DNA of 64,000 nt from contig CAILLA010000011.1 of assembly GCA_903834925.1 (NCBI GenBank), positions 21,291 to 85,290 of the forward strand, given 5' to 3'. Origin of the DNA: an uncultured Schlesneria sp. Lineage in GTDB: Bacteria; Planctomycetota; Planctomycetia; Planctomycetales; Planctomycetaceae. Below are positions 8,704 through 17,545 of the stretch, piece after piece. Below the pieces are notes generated by a model. That model ran no database searches and had not been told where the DNA came from. It saw only the letters and a program-made list of their open reading frames with translations. The position numbers and the translations under genes were made by a program. Every line of letters begins with the position of its first letter. Position 1 is the first letter of the stretch.

Positions 8704-9930
8704 TCATCTGGTCTCAAGTCGTAAAAGGTATTTTTCGGGTTCATCCTTCAATCGTTGAGTGCAACCGGCACAACAGACGAAAACTTTCATTCCGGACACA
8801 ATGACCGGGATCGGGCCTCCCATGGAATCTAATGCCAGCTCCGTTACGGGACAGATTCGTTGTTTGTCGACAAGGATCTTGTCCTCTCGCGACAATGGAG
8901 GTTGCAGCGTTGTTTTTTTCGTGATTGGTATTGCTGCTTCGGTTGGCTCTGAGGGTTTGGCGTTCGATTCATTCGGACTTGCTCCGAAATAGCCTGCCGC
9001 CAGACTGGGATTCAGTCGCGTCTCGGCGTCGATCAGAAACGCACCGGTCGTAGCAACGCGCTGACCAGCCTTTAAGCCACTTGTTACAGGATAATAGCCA
9101 CCACAACGGCGGCCTAATTCCACCGCGACTCCGTCAAACAATCCAGGCATGGTTTCCCTGTAAACCATGCGTTCTCGACCGCGATCGAGAACGGCTGATT
9201 CAGGAACGGCAAGCACTGGATCATTGCCACTGACAAAAAGTGATACGAAGGCTTTGACGATATCTCCAGGCGAAAAATCAGCTGGGCTGTCAATGACGAA
9301 TCGAACACGATGATGGTCATTCACCGCTTCAAGAAACATATTTGCAGATGCCGATTCGGACGTCGAATGTCGTTGAACTTCTGCGGAATTCGCCCCGGAA
9401 AAAAGGGGAACATCGGACTCGGCAATCCTTGTGTGAAATCCAAGTGCCCCATCTTCTAGTTGTTGCAATACGCCTGTAAATGTCTGCTCGGATTTCAGCG
9501 TCCGAGGTTCGATCGATGACGTTCTGATGCCCGCCAGTTGAATTCGATACGGGGACAGCTGCATCCGAGTGATCACCCCGTCCGGCAGCATCTGGGCTTC
9601 CATCTTTTTGCGAGGAACAAGATCCATATTGCAGATCGGGCAAATCGCAGGCCAAACCGAGATGACTCCTGCATCCATCGGACAAAAGTATTCGTGTGAA
9701 CTCGATACGGCACCTGAGGCAAGACGATGTCCTGCCCAGGTCCATCGTTCCCAGGCACTTCGAAGCACGGGCCATTGACTGGCGACCACGCCAGCAAACG
9801 CGACAATCAAGAAGAATCGCAGTCGCACTCTGGCAACTTCGAGCCACCACCGTAGTTTGCGCAGGACCGAATTCGACGACACGCCGCCCGTACCGCTAAC
9901 CACGGTTGAATTCGGTTGATCGGGCGACAT
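8704..9930 (-). CDS. CusB-like RND periplasmic adaptor with heavy-metal-binding and YHS-like ends
   Basis: The ATG at 9930 has AAGGAA upstream; 408 aa. One N-terminal TM helix (about 36-52) anchors it. Residues 81-107 form a heavy-metal-binding domain (YFCPMD...CPICNMDLVP). Residues about 120-315 hold the barrel and membrane-proximal parts (FTGVLQQLEDGALG; LAVPESAVLDRG; GLKAGQRVATTGAFLIDAETRL). The lipoyl and alpha-hairpin section normally lying between these is almost absent. The C terminus (359-405) has CPVT and FVCCAGC, like YHS/TRASH metal-binding segments. It pairs with the RND pump downstream. No outer-membrane channel gene is present in the window. Adaptor assignment is firm; the shortened form is unusual. 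Confidence 0.88.
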   Translation of the reverse strand: MSPDQPNSTVVSGTGGVSSNSVLRKLRWWLEVARVRLRFFLIVAFAGVVASQWPVLRSAWERWTWAGHRLASGAVSSSHEYFCPMDAGVISVWPAICPICNMDLVPRKKMEAQMLPDGVITRMQLSPYRIQLAGIRTSSIEPRTLKSEQTFTGVLQQLEDGALGFHTRIAESDVPLFSGANSAEVQRHSTSESASANMFLEAVNDHHRVRFVIDSPADFSPGDIVKAFVSLFVSGNDPVLAVPESAVLDRGRERMVYRETMPGLFDGVAVELGRRCGGYYPVTSGLKAGQRVATTGAFLIDAETRLNPSLAAGYFGASPNESNAKPSEPTEAAIPITKKTTLQPPLSREDKILVDKQRICPVTELALDSMGGPIPVIVSGMKVFVCCAGCTQRLKDEPEKYLLRLETR

Positions 9931-10013
9931 ACTGCAATTCCTTGGCGAACATACGACAACAATGCTGCGAGAATCATTCAGGGCAGGGGGGCAACACGGT
10001 GATGCCCTCTCAT

Positions 10014-10487
10014 TTACTCTTCGACCGGTTCCTCTTTTTTCTTCTCTTCCATCGGGTGCTCCCAGTGAGACAACAGGTCGTAATCCTCCTGGCGAAAGAC
10101 CCACAATGGATCAATTCCCACGACGATATACCGCAGTCGCTCAGTTGTTTCTGAGCCGCTCAGTTTCGCTTTCACGGCAAAACATCGCGGAGCATTGCCC
10201 GGAACTTCACCCAGGATCTCGTAACCGCTGATCTGCTGGCCCGACTTGCGATGTGAGTCAACCACATGTACGGAGGGCTTTGTCACTCCTTGGACAAGGC
10301 CAACAGGTTCCCCCTTTTTCCATGCTTCCATTCCGGCTTTTACGGCAGATTCCGCTACCGTTACCGAAGGAATGAATTGTGGACTCCGGTCAAATTTCCC
10401 ACATCCGCAAGGCATCAAGCTTACAACGAGAAACAAAAATCGAAGGTCAAGTCCGCGAGGAACGGAATTGCAAACGGCGGTCATCAA
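10014..10487 (-). CDS. Small exported/lipoprotein-like protein at head of the RND operon
   Basis: 157 aa. The hydrophobic N terminus (about 15-27) ends in CGCGK; the lipobox is imperfect (Pro or Cys at odd places), so lipidation is likely but not sure. The core pattern YEILGEVP...VVGIDPLWVFRQEDYD makes it a paralogue of the lipoprotein at 3784-4197. The C terminus is highly acidic and lysine-rich (MEEKKKEEPVEE). It lies 83 bases upstream of the adaptor on the same strand, so the two paralogues bracket the pump. Start: two adjacent ATGs (10487 and 10484) cannot be separated. Function unknown. Confidence 0.75.
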   Translation of the reverse strand: MMTAVCNSVPRGLDLRFLFLVVSLMPCGCGKFDRSPQFIPSVTVAESAVKAGMEAWKKGEPVGLVQGVTKPSVHVVDSHRKSGQQISGYEILGEVPGNAPRCFAVKAKLSGSETTERLRYIVVGIDPLWVFRQEDYDLLSHWEHPMEEKKKEEPVEE

Positions 10488-10507
10488 GGATTCCCGAAAA
10501 TACCACT

Positions 10508-11545
10508 TTAGAACGGTGAGCCGATCGTTTCGCTGCCGGCTCGAGTCCCTAATGCCCGCCAGACGGTCAGATCAATATTGTCGCTAATGAAGTGAACGGC
10601 CCCATCGCCTGTCATCGTATGGACTCCGCCCGTGTGTCGGCTCGCTGCCGAAACCTGCATGGCCATATTCGTCATCGTTCCTGGAAAGCCAGTTCCCGCA
10701 CAGCTTCTTGAATTTGGTACAGCCACATGATTGTAAAGGGAGCAGCAGTTCTCACCCATCACCCAACTGTAACCCCATTTGCTTGTTAACGGGGTTGCTG
10801 TGGTCGGGTTAATTGCCTGACAAGTCTGGTATGTTGCATCAAGCGAGGTCTGATGCGGAATGACAAACAAGTCGGACCTCGGGTCAGGTGTCCCGTGTCC
10901 GCGAATCTTTTCACTGAAAAAACAGGTCATGCTGGAACCATCTGTGATGTCTCGCATACGGCACTGGCTTAAATAGTAGAAGACCCCCGTCTGAACTTCA
11001 CTTGGGGAATTGTCGGTGCTGGCACCTGGTTGGTCGCTGCGATCGCATAGCCACCCACCCTGATTCGCGGCATAGTTATTCTGACCAGACCAGGCATCAC
11101 TTACCGACAAATCCGACGGGCAAATGAACAACGGGATAATTGTTCGACACTGGGCCGAATTGATTCCTGTTGGGCTGCTGTAAGCGGGCATAAAGGCAAT
11201 CACGCCCCCCATTCCTGGAGTTTCCGGAGGGGCACTGAAGTTAATCGAGTTATAAAGCGGAGCCTGATCAATGTACGGCAGAATCATGGCGTGCTGTGAC
11301 CAGCGCGCATAAGCAGCGGCACCTGTGTAGCTTGCACCTTTTCCAAATGGAAAGATGGAAAACGCATCGTGATAGTTATGCAAAGCGAGTGCAATCTGTT
11401 TGAGGTTGCTTTTGCACTGAGTTCGACGCGCTGCTTCGCGCGCTTGTTGCACAGCGGGGAGCAACAAAGCGATCAAAACCGCGATGATTGCGATGACAAC
11501 CAAAAGTTCGATCAAGGTGAAGCCCCGCGAACGTGTCTGTTTCAT
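10508..11545 (-). CDS. DUF1559 protein with prepilin-type N-terminal signal
   Basis: 345 aa from the ATG at 11545, which has GGAG upstream; a longer frame to 11593 would bury the signal. The N terminus MKQTRSRGFTLIELLVV is a classic type IV prepilin signal, cut after G8, and is followed by the planctomycete DUF1559 pattern (AREAARRTQCKSNLKQI, then LHNYHD). The C terminus has the family's closing H-x9-DG-like block (GDGAVHFISDNID...WRALGTRAG). These proteins are very numerous in planctomycetes and are thought to be pseudopilin-like surface or secretion components. Only 20 bases separate it from the lipoprotein downstream. Confidence 0.95.
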   Translation of the reverse strand: MKQTRSRGFTLIELLVVIAIIAVLIALLLPAVQQAREAARRTQCKSNLKQIALALHNYHDAFSIFPFGKGASYTGAAAYARWSQHAMILPYIDQAPLYNSINFSAPPETPGMGGVIAFMPAYSSPTGINSAQCRTIIPLFICPSDLSVSDAWSGQNNYAANQGGWLCDRSDQPGASTDNSPSEVQTGVFYYLSQCRMRDITDGSSMTCFFSEKIRGHGTPDPRSDLFVIPHQTSLDATYQTCQAINPTTATPLTSKWGYSWVMGENCCSLYNHVAVPNSRSCAGTGFPGTMTNMAMQVSAASRHTGGVHTMTGDGAVHFISDNIDLTVWRALGTRAGSETIGSPF

Positions 11546-11627
11546 GGCAAAACTCCATTTATGAAAAGAGGAAAACAACAGAATTCGTAACAAATTGAAT
11601 TTCAGTCAAAAATCGGCTGGACTCAAG

Positions 11628-11855
11628 TCACATCCTTTCGGTTCGGCTACGAACGATTCTATGCGGAACCGACTTATTCTTCGATACGAAATGACTTTGA
11701 TTTGAGTTTGAAGCGAGATATTGCCGGTCCATCGAGTTCTGAGCAATGTTGTTCATCGCGGGCACCAACAGTGAAATCATCACGGCGGTCAAAACCGCGA
11801 CGAGGGAAACTTCAGTCAACTTTGAATTAGGGCGAGTGGTTTTGGAGATATGCAT
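11628..11855 (-). CDS. Small pilin-like membrane protein with degenerate cleavage site
   Basis: 75 aa from the ATG at 11855 (MHISKTTRPNSKLTEVSL...). The longer frame to 12086 looks non-coding before this Met. The stretch LTEVSLVAVLTAVMISLLVP lines up with the prepilin helix of the DUF1559 neighbour, including the conserved Glu, but the Gly-Phe cleavage pair is replaced by Asn-Ser. The tail is Asn/Ser-rich and short. It may be a minor pilin-like protein or the remains of a DUF1559 gene. It lies 82 bases upstream of the DUF1559 gene on the same strand. Confidence 0.45.
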   Translation of the reverse strand: MHISKTTRPNSKLTEVSLVAVLTAVMISLLVPAMNNIAQNSMDRQYLASNSNQSHFVSKNKSVPHRIVRSRTERM

Positions 11856-12127
11856 AACGAATTTCCAATACGCTAAACGTGAAAAGCCATAAGAATTTGC
11901 AATGGATAATGAGGCATGAAGATCATGCGGCGATTCGACATCCAAGCCGATTACAGGGAAGTCATCGCAAGAATCGCTCGATCCTTGGAATGACAGCTCA
12001 CTGCAGTTTCCAATTTGAGTACTTCTGCAACGGGCTCGTTCCGTACGAATTTCAAGCGTCATCCGGCCGACGAAAATCTTAGCCAAGGACTTGCGATCAA
12101 GTCCTGCGACGCCGCAAATGCAAACCG

Positions 12128-12574
12128 TCAGGCTTTTGGCGGGCGATCCAGCCGAAAAGCTGTCTGAGCCAAAATAACTGCCTCATCAGCGTAAACCACG
12201 TAAGAGGCTTGGTTGGGGGCGATTAACAACGAATTCGCGAACCAGACCCAATGATCTTGAAGTTCAATCGAAACGACTGGTGTTGAGGCAGGCAATTCCC
12301 CCGGCCCGCGTTGACACGTCGGCCCATGACATGGAAACCGTAACGGAGCTTGTGGGTTTGAGGAATCCGTTCCGATTGAAAATTCGGAAGCGAGTTCTAT
12401 TTCAATTTTGTGGTGCGAGAGATAATCACCACAGGTTGCCTCAGCCTTCGAAGGTTCAAGCAACCCTATCGCCCAGACCAAAGCGAATGACAAAACGGCA
12501 AAAAGACTCGCTTGGAAACGAGGCTTTCCTGTCAACTCATTACTCGCATGGGAAGGTTTCAAATACAACTCCAA
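12128..12574 (-). CDS. Secreted protein of unknown function
   Basis: 148 aa if the TTG at 12574 is used; no ATG is available in frame, and a TTG 14 codons later is possible. A hydrophobic signal (about residues 20-38) is followed by SKAEATCGDYLSHH and a FPCHGPTCQRGPGE stretch, giving a small Cys/His-containing extracytoplasmic domain. The C terminus is Val/Tyr/Ala-rich (VVYADEAVILAQTAF). No known domain is recognised. It is divergent from the alcohol dehydrogenase gene, with about 275 bases between, which must hold both promoters. Confidence 0.6.
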   Translation of the reverse strand: MELYLKPSHASNELTGKPRFQASLFAVLSFALVWAIGLLEPSKAEATCGDYLSHHKIEIELASEFSIGTDSSNPQAPLRFPCHGPTCQRGPGELPASTPVVSIELQDHWVWFANSLLIAPNQASYVVYADEAVILAQTAFRLDRPPKA

Positions 12575-12849
12575 GTCGGACCTGCGAATATACTAACGTC
12601 GCAAATTCTTGTCCGGCAAGACGTTTTTGACAAAAATTGCAAAAAAAATCCGATCAGTTTGCAGTTCAGACGAAACAGGAACGCTCGGCCGTATTTGTCT
12701 GTTCGTAGTCTCGTCAGCCCTCATTCTGCTGAAACTGGCAGGAAAACAAGTTCGCTGCCGTGTTTGCTCGACTGCTGTTGCACTATGATTTGCCTGAATT
12801 CATTCGGGTAAATCCCGCCTCTTTATCTTCAATTTGTAGGGAAGTCACG

Positions 12850-14061
12850 ATGCACGGTCGAGATTACTGGAACTTCTATTCAGCTGGTCGAATCGTGTTT
12901 GGATCTGGTGTTGTTCGACGTTTGGATCAGTTCATTCAGCCGTGGAAAGCAAAGAACGTCCTGATTGTGACGGACGCGATACTGACCAAGGTCGGAATTG
13001 TTGATCAAGTGGCGTCCCCACTGAAAACCGCAGGGATCTCTGTTTCGGTCTTTGACGGCGGACAACCTGAGCCCTCTTTCGCGATCGCCGACAAGGCCAT
13101 CGAGTTGGCTCGCACAATACGGCCTGACGTCATTATTGGCGTCGGCGGCGGTAGCAATCTTGACCTGGCGAAGATCGTTGCCAATCTGCTGACACATGGC
13201 GGCCACTACCGTGACTACTTTGGTTACGGCAAAGTTCCAGGCCCGATCATGCCTCTGGTCTGTATTCCAACGACTGCTGGGACGGGAAGCGAAGTCTCGC
13301 ACGCCGCCGTACTGACTGATACTGTCAACCAGACGAAAATCAGCTGCCTCAGTCATTACCTCCGCCCCCACCTGGCGGTTGTTGACCCGAAGCTCACACT
13401 GACTTGCCCACCAAAGGCGTCTGCCGACAGTGGAATCGACGCATTGACGCACGCGATCGAGGCCTATACCGCAGTCCGCTTCGACGAACTGGACGTTCCC
13501 GCCGACGAACCGTTTCCCTATGACGGCAAGCAACCAATCGGTGACTGCCTTGCCGAGCGAGCGATCGAGTTAATCGGTCAGCATCTGGTTCGTGCGGTTC
13601 TTGAACCTGACAACCTAACCGCTCGCGAAGGGATGGCACTCGCTGCGACCCTCGCCGGTTTAGCGTTTTCGAATAATGCCGTTGCGGTTGTTCATGCCTT
13701 GGAATACCCGATTGGGGGCGCTCTTCACTGCTCGCACGGCGCGGGAAACGGGCTGCTGTTGCCGTATGTCATGCGTTTCAATCTTCCCTCCCGAACCGCA
13801 GAATTTGCACGCATCGCGCGACTGCTGGGAGAAGAGACGACCGGTCTCACAGAGACCGACGCTGCTGAACGAGCCATTGCCGCAGTCGAACGTCTTCGTG
13901 CTGAAATTGGGATTCCTCAACGAATCCGGGAGTTGGGAGGGACAAGTGACCAACTTCCAACGTTTGCCAAGAAGTCGTTCGAGATCAAACGGCTGATGCT
14001 CTTAAACGGACGTCAGCCGACTGAGGCTGACCTTCTCGGAATTCTGCTGGAGGCATTTTGA
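12850..14061 (+). CDS. Iron-containing alcohol dehydrogenase
   Basis: 403 aa from the ATG at 12850, which has AGGGAAG upstream; the longer frame from 12760 is rejected. Group III iron-dependent dehydrogenases oxidise or reduce alcohols/aldehydes with NAD(P). Visible motifs: the nucleotide-binding GVGGGSNLDLAK (97-108), PTTAGTGSEVSHAAV (140-154), and the metal ligands D197, H201 (DALTHAIEAY), H282 and H296 (HALEYPIGGALHCSHGAGNG). The length is normal. There is no operon partner on the same strand. The substrate cannot be told from the sequence. Cytoplasmic. Confidence 0.93.
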   Translation: MHGRDYWNFYSAGRIVFGSGVVRRLDQFIQPWKAKNVLIVTDAILTKVGIVDQVASPLKTAGISVSVFDGGQPEPSFAIADKAIELARTIRPDVIIGVGGGSNLDLAKIVANLLTHGGHYRDYFGYGKVPGPIMPLVCIPTTAGTGSEVSHAAVLTDTVNQTKISCLSHYLRPHLAVVDPKLTLTCPPKASADSGIDALTHAIEAYTAVRFDELDVPADEPFPYDGKQPIGDCLAERAIELIGQHLVRAVLEPDNLTAREGMALAATLAGLAFSNNAVAVVHALEYPIGGALHCSHGAGNGLLLPYVMRFNLPSRTAEFARIARLLGEETTGLTETDAAERAIAAVERLRAEIGIPQRIRELGGTSDQLPTFAKKSFEIKRLMLLNGRQPTEADLLGILLEAF

Positions 14062-14076
14062 TCAAGTGTGCCTCGG

Positions 14077-14550
14077 CTATTCCGGAACAATGAAACTCAG
14101 GTGCAACTCGCAATGGCGACAGTTCAACTGATTCCATTCTTCAACCGTCAATGGGCCTAAAAAGTGGCTCGGTTCCCGATGCGATTCCGTTTTCAGGCGG
14201 TTTATCGCTTTGCGAACGGCAGCTAATCCCTCTTCCACACTCGTCGGACCAGGGATTAGTTCTGCTTCTGCGGCTTTGGGTAGTTTAAATCCTGGCGGAG
14301 CGGTTCCACTCAGAATCTTCTTCTTAAAAAGTCGAGCGAATGTTCGAATGTACCAAGGGACAGCAAACTTCATCCCGTCGATGGCGGCGTTCATCGGAAC
14401 GGCGACGTGGGCTAGGATTTGACCAGCTGACCAGTTCCCAAGCGTTTTTAATTGCTTCCCCTCCAGTGAAGCCAGTTCCGACAGGATGTCGTCAAGGGAC
14501 TCAAACCGGAGCACACGTCGCCCCGTCACGGTTTTCGTATCGACTGGCAT
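14077..14550 (-). CDS. DUF1569 family protein
   Basis: 157 aa from the ATG at 14550 (MPVDTKTVTG...). The frame continues to 14673 but would cross the inverted repeat at 14575-14675, so the shorter start is preferred. The order SLDDILSELASLEG, then WSAGQILAHVAVPMNAAIDG, then LNCRHCELHLSFI is that of DUF1569, a DinB-like four-helix family with conserved His residues that probably bind a metal. Function unknown. Same strand as the VOC gene upstream, separated by the palindromic repeat. Confidence 0.8.
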   Translation of the reverse strand: MPVDTKTVTGRRVLRFESLDDILSELASLEGKQLKTLGNWSAGQILAHVAVPMNAAIDGMKFAVPWYIRTFARLFKKKILSGTAPPGFKLPKAAEAELIPGPTSVEEGLAAVRKAINRLKTESHREPSHFLGPLTVEEWNQLNCRHCELHLSFIVPE

Positions 14551-14574
14551 TCGGATTTCTTTCGCGACGAAAAA

Positions 14575-14675
14575 GGGTGCCACGGTTTTACCGTCTTCGG
14601 GAAGGCCGTGTATCCGAACACGCAATCGAACCATGGCGCCACGGCCTTGTCGAAGACTCCAAAACCGTGGCACCC
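14575..14675. repeat. 101-bp inverted repeat made of two facing GTGCCAC...TCTTCGG units
   Basis: The outer arms (14575-14589 and 14661-14675) are perfect 15-bp inverted repeats, GGGTGCCACGGTTTT. Inward similarity continues as CGTCTTCGGGAAGGCCGTG on the left and its near-complement on the right, leaving a loop of about 29 bases. Each half looks like one unit of the hairpin family seen singly at 3406 and 37969, so this resembles a paired, inverted REP arrangement. It sits between the VOC gene end and the DUF1569 start. Confidence 0.75.
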
Positions 14676-14713
14676 CGATTTGCGGCTACTGTCCCGCGCC
14701 TAAAACGCAATTC

Positions 14714-15283
14714 TTACTTCTTCCAAGGACCAACCAGTTCGATCAGGTTTCCATCGGGATCGCGATAGTTCGCGAGTGCAAGACCAGCGGGAAAACCTTC
14801 TGGCAGCGGAACGGGGCATTTCGCAATCGGTTTTCCACCCGCTTTGGCCGCTTGATCGACAGCGATGTTCAGGTTTTTGACCGGAATCGTCAGATATCGG
14901 AATCCGTACGAAGTGTGAATAAACGTGTTATCAACTCTGGCACCCGGTGCGGACTTGAACTGCATCAATTTGAGCTTCGTCGCAGTCTCGCCCTGTCCAA
15001 GTACCAGAACATGAACGTCGAGATCCAGCTTGTTCGAAAGCCCCGTATCCAATCCGAACTCGCCGGGCACCTTGAATCCTGTCACTTCGGTGAAACCGAG
15101 AATTTCCTTGTAGAACTTCACCGATTTCTCGATATCGCTGACAACCATACCAACATCAATCGTCTGGCTGGCAAAGTTCGAATCACTGTCCGCTTTTTGA
15201 TTCGCGAATCCGCCAAGCGCGAATGCCGCGACTGTGACGCCCGTCAGACAAACAATCCGAAGCCAAACACTGGAGCGTTTCAT
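14714..15283 (-). CDS. Exported VOC (glyoxalase/dioxygenase-fold) protein
   Basis: 189 aa with an N-terminal signal peptide (about 9-27, ...FALGGFANQ). The mature part has the vicinal-oxygen-chelate pattern: TIDVGMVVSDIEKSVKFYKEILGF (strand-helix opening, about 41-64) and the C-terminal ANYRDPDGNLIELVG (about 171-185), whose Glu is the usual metal ligand. VOC proteins are normally cytoplasmic, so the export signal is notable; an exported lyase or dioxygenase-like role is inferred, and the substrate is unknown. The ATG has AAAGAAA upstream. Confidence 0.85.
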   Translation of the reverse strand: MKRSSVWLRIVCLTGVTVAAFALGGFANQKADSDSNFASQTIDVGMVVSDIEKSVKFYKEILGFTEVTGFKVPGEFGLDTGLSNKLDLDVHVLVLGQGETATKLKLMQFKSAPGARVDNTFIHTSYGFRYLTIPVKNLNIAVDQAAKAGGKPIAKCPVPLPEGFPAGLALANYRDPDGNLIELVGPWKK

Positions 15284-15390
15284 AAGTTTCTTTCTGAGAA
15301 AAACAACGACCTTCTCGCATCAACAGCGAGATTCTCTCTTCAAACTGGTTACGTTAATTCCGAGGCGGGGCTCCGGCAACAGTCACCAGA

Positions 15391-15750
15391 TCATTTCAGT
15401 GATTGAGCTGCGTAACTGACCGTCACATTCGTACGAATGCCGCCACGTGGTGTAAAGGCTCCGATCAATGTCATCGATCGAGGAAGCGTCACAGCCACGA
15501 GGTCGTCAAGGATCTGATTGGTCACCGCTTCGTAAAACGCACCGTGATTGCGATACTGCTGCAGATACATCTTCAACGACTTAAGTTCATAACAAAGTTG
15601 ATCTGGTACGTAGGTCAACGTCAAAATTCCAAAGTCCGGCTGGCCCGTTTTTGGGCACAGGGAAGTGAATTCAGGACAGATCGTCTCGATCGAATAATCC
15701 CGCTGCGGGTATGGATTGGGGAACGTTTCAAGCAAATCAATGAAGGACAT
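15391..15750 (-). CDS. queF: NADPH-dependent 7-cyano-7-deazaguanine reductase QueF (type I)
   Basis: 119 aa. QueF reduces preQ0 nitrile to preQ1 amine in queuosine synthesis. The catalytic C32 and D39 are in [15 protein letters not shown] and the QueF signature is [17 protein letters not shown]. The protein is short at the N terminus compared with Bacillus QueF (about 165 aa) but contains the full catalytic fold of the single-domain type. No other queuosine gene is nearby. The 5' region carries the second copy of the inverted-repeat element; I do not see a convincing preQ1 riboswitch. Confidence 0.95.
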   Translation of the reverse strand: MSFIDLLETFPNPYPQRDYSIETICPEFTSLCPKTGQPDFGILTLTYVPDQLCYELKSLKMYLQQYRNHGAFYEAVTNQILDDLVAVTLPRSMTLIGAFTPRGGIRTNVTVSYAAQSLK

Positions 15751-16107
15751 CGTTTTTCGTTTTCAATGGAAAGAAAATAAAAGTTAAAGCCGGTGCGTCG
15801 AAGACGACTCCAGCGAGGTTTCACCTTAGACCAAAGTAGCCATCATCGCTCTGCGTGATGAGCCTCGTTCGAGAACCAGGCAAATAACAATCCGCATAAT
15901 ATCCAAAACAGACCTCTAAATCGACAATTTGTTCCGAAGCTAAGGCAACGCTTGAATCGATTCCGACGCATGCTCATCACACGGAGCGATGATGGCTACT
16001 TTGAAAGAAATCCTGAAATCTGGCTCATCGAGTCAAGTTTCATCCTCGAAGAAGTCCGATGAAGTGTCAACTCATGTCGGTATCGATTCAAAAATTCCTT
16101 GTGCAGT
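15751..16107. other. Intergenic region holding repeat copy 2
   Basis: 357 bases between the DUF711 gene end and the queF start, both on the minus strand. Most of it is the inverted-repeat element (15836-15999) and its conserved flanks. The remainder must include the queF leader. No gene is seen. Confidence 0.55.
15836..15999. repeat. 160-bp inverted-repeat element, copy 2
   Basis: Terminal inverted repeats at 15836-15863 and 15972-15999 (28 bp, two mismatches); four more bases pair outside (CAAA/TTTG). The interior near the right arm is shared with copy 1 (TTCCGAAGCTAAGGCAACGC), and the homology with copy 1 runs on to about 16065 through CTCGAAGAAGTCCGATGAA. Intergenic. Confidence 0.8.
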
Positions 16108-17466
16108 CTACCTCGTCGGAGGAAGCCGTCCGCCACGCTGTATGAATTGACTGGAGAGCCCACTCCCTCTTACCGGAAGTATGACGGTACTGTTTTTCAT
16201 GCCACCGTAGGAAACCATGTCGCCTGCTTCTTTTCCAGGGACCAGAATCAGTCGAACAGCAGCAGGTCTCCGATTCAAGACGGCGACCGAAACCTGATCG
16301 GAAATGATTGCAGAAAGTGTTGCCAGATCGGTGTCACCCGGTAAACAGATCAAGTCTAGTCCGTTCGTACCTGCATTCGCGGCTAGACATAGTTGATCGA
16401 ATGTCAGCGTACCCGACTGGGTTGCCGCAGCAAGCGATTCATCTTCCAGCACCGACAGCATGATGCGAGAGTACGCCCCCGCCGCACAGGATGCGAAGGC
16501 TGAACCGGCCCGCATGGCACTGAGAATCATTGTTAGAGCGGTTGCAGTCCCCGGTGCCCCCACTCGTTCAATCCCGAGCAACGGCAGCAGGTCAACAACG
16601 CTGTCACCGGGTCGATGGGTTGGGGCGAGCGTCACGTCGATGCTGCCAAAATCGGCACCCAATCGTGCCGCAATTTCTCGCCCGACGAGTTCCGCCGTTC
16701 GGGTCGCCTGGAACACTGCCGTTTGAATCACCGAGGCCAATTCATCCAAACGCGAATTTGGATGTTCGAGCAAACGCTGCTCAAGTGCATGTCGGATAAT
16801 CGCCGCTGCTCCGACACCGACGTGGACAACCAGGTCTCCCCAACCATCACCGAGACAGGTACCAGTCAAATGAGGATGACCCGTAGAGTCGTTGGCCAGC
16901 ACCGCAAGCTTTGCTGCGGCATCTCCATTCCGATGGCTGGATGCATCTGCGGCCTTAATCAACGTCTCGGCCACCAGAGTGATTGCTTCCATATTGACGC
17001 CGTTTTCAGTCGATCCGACGTGAACCGCCGCTCGCAATCGTTCTGTCTGGCTAAGTGCTTCGGGCAGACTCGCGATCAATTGTCTGGCGCTGTGGGTCAT
17101 CCCGTGTTGCACATCGGCCGCGTATCCTCCGATTCGTTCGGCATGGACGTTGGCTGCAGCACCATCCAGCGTTTTGGCGATATTCACAAAGTCAGGAGCC
17201 TGAAAGCCTTGGGCGACCCGGTCAATCGGCGTAACACACAATCGCCGCTGGAGCACGGGAACACCCATCAGCGATGCGACTTCTGTGCAGACAGCGTTCA
17301 TTCGCCCCGCTTTGGCAACAATCCGCTGGTAAATTCCATCACACAATTTATGGAAGTTGCGATCGGCACAATCAGAGATATTAATTCCCAGAGTCACCGT
17401 GCGAACATCCAGCGGCAACTGTCGCAGTTGTTGTAAGGCAGAGAAAAATCCCGATCGTTGATCCAT
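16108..17466 (-). CDS. DUF711 / PFL (UPF0210) family protein
   Basis: 452 aa, full length for the family. It opens with the characteristic VRTVTLGINISDCAD and carries long Gly/Ala-rich stretches (DGWGDLVVHVGVGAAAI; DVTLAPTHRPGDSVVDLLPLLG; SYGGMKNSTVILPV near the end). The family is related in fold to anaerobic ribonucleotide reductase/pyruvate formate-lyase-type barrels but has no proven reaction. It is directly downstream of an ACT-domain gene on the same strand, a pairing also known in other bacteria as UPF0237-UPF0210, which suggests a ligand-regulated partner. Cytoplasmic. Confidence 0.9.
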   Translation of the reverse strand: MDQRSGFFSALQQLRQLPLDVRTVTLGINISDCADRNFHKLCDGIYQRIVAKAGRMNAVCTEVASLMGVPVLQRRLCVTPIDRVAQGFQAPDFVNIAKTLDGAAANVHAERIGGYAADVQHGMTHSARQLIASLPEALSQTERLRAAVHVGSTENGVNMEAITLVAETLIKAADASSHRNGDAAAKLAVLANDSTGHPHLTGTCLGDGWGDLVVHVGVGAAAIIRHALEQRLLEHPNSRLDELASVIQTAVFQATRTAELVGREIAARLGADFGSIDVTLAPTHRPGDSVVDLLPLLGIERVGAPGTATALTMILSAMRAGSAFASCAAGAYSRIMLSVLEDESLAAATQSGTLTFDQLCLAANAGTNGLDLICLPGDTDLATLSAIISDQVSVAVLNRRPAAVRLILVPGKEAGDMVSYGGMKNSTVILPVRGSGLSSQFIQRGGRLPPTR

Positions 17467-17545
17467 AATTGTCGCTCAACTGGTCTGTTCATTGAATGTT
17501 GCGAAGCGTTACGGCGAATTCTATCAGCCGCTTGAAACAAAGCGT

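Noticed and set aside
12880..13533. A 217-codon open frame antisense to the alcohol dehydrogenase gene
   Set aside because: It is the mirror of a secure gene, with no domain and no ribosome site.
15751..15835. A preQ1 riboswitch upstream of queF
   Set aside because: No compact GC stem with an A-rich tail of the preQ1 type was seen in the leader.
16615..17436. A 273-codon open frame antisense to DUF711
   Set aside because: Entirely within a well-supported gene; composition is not protein-like.
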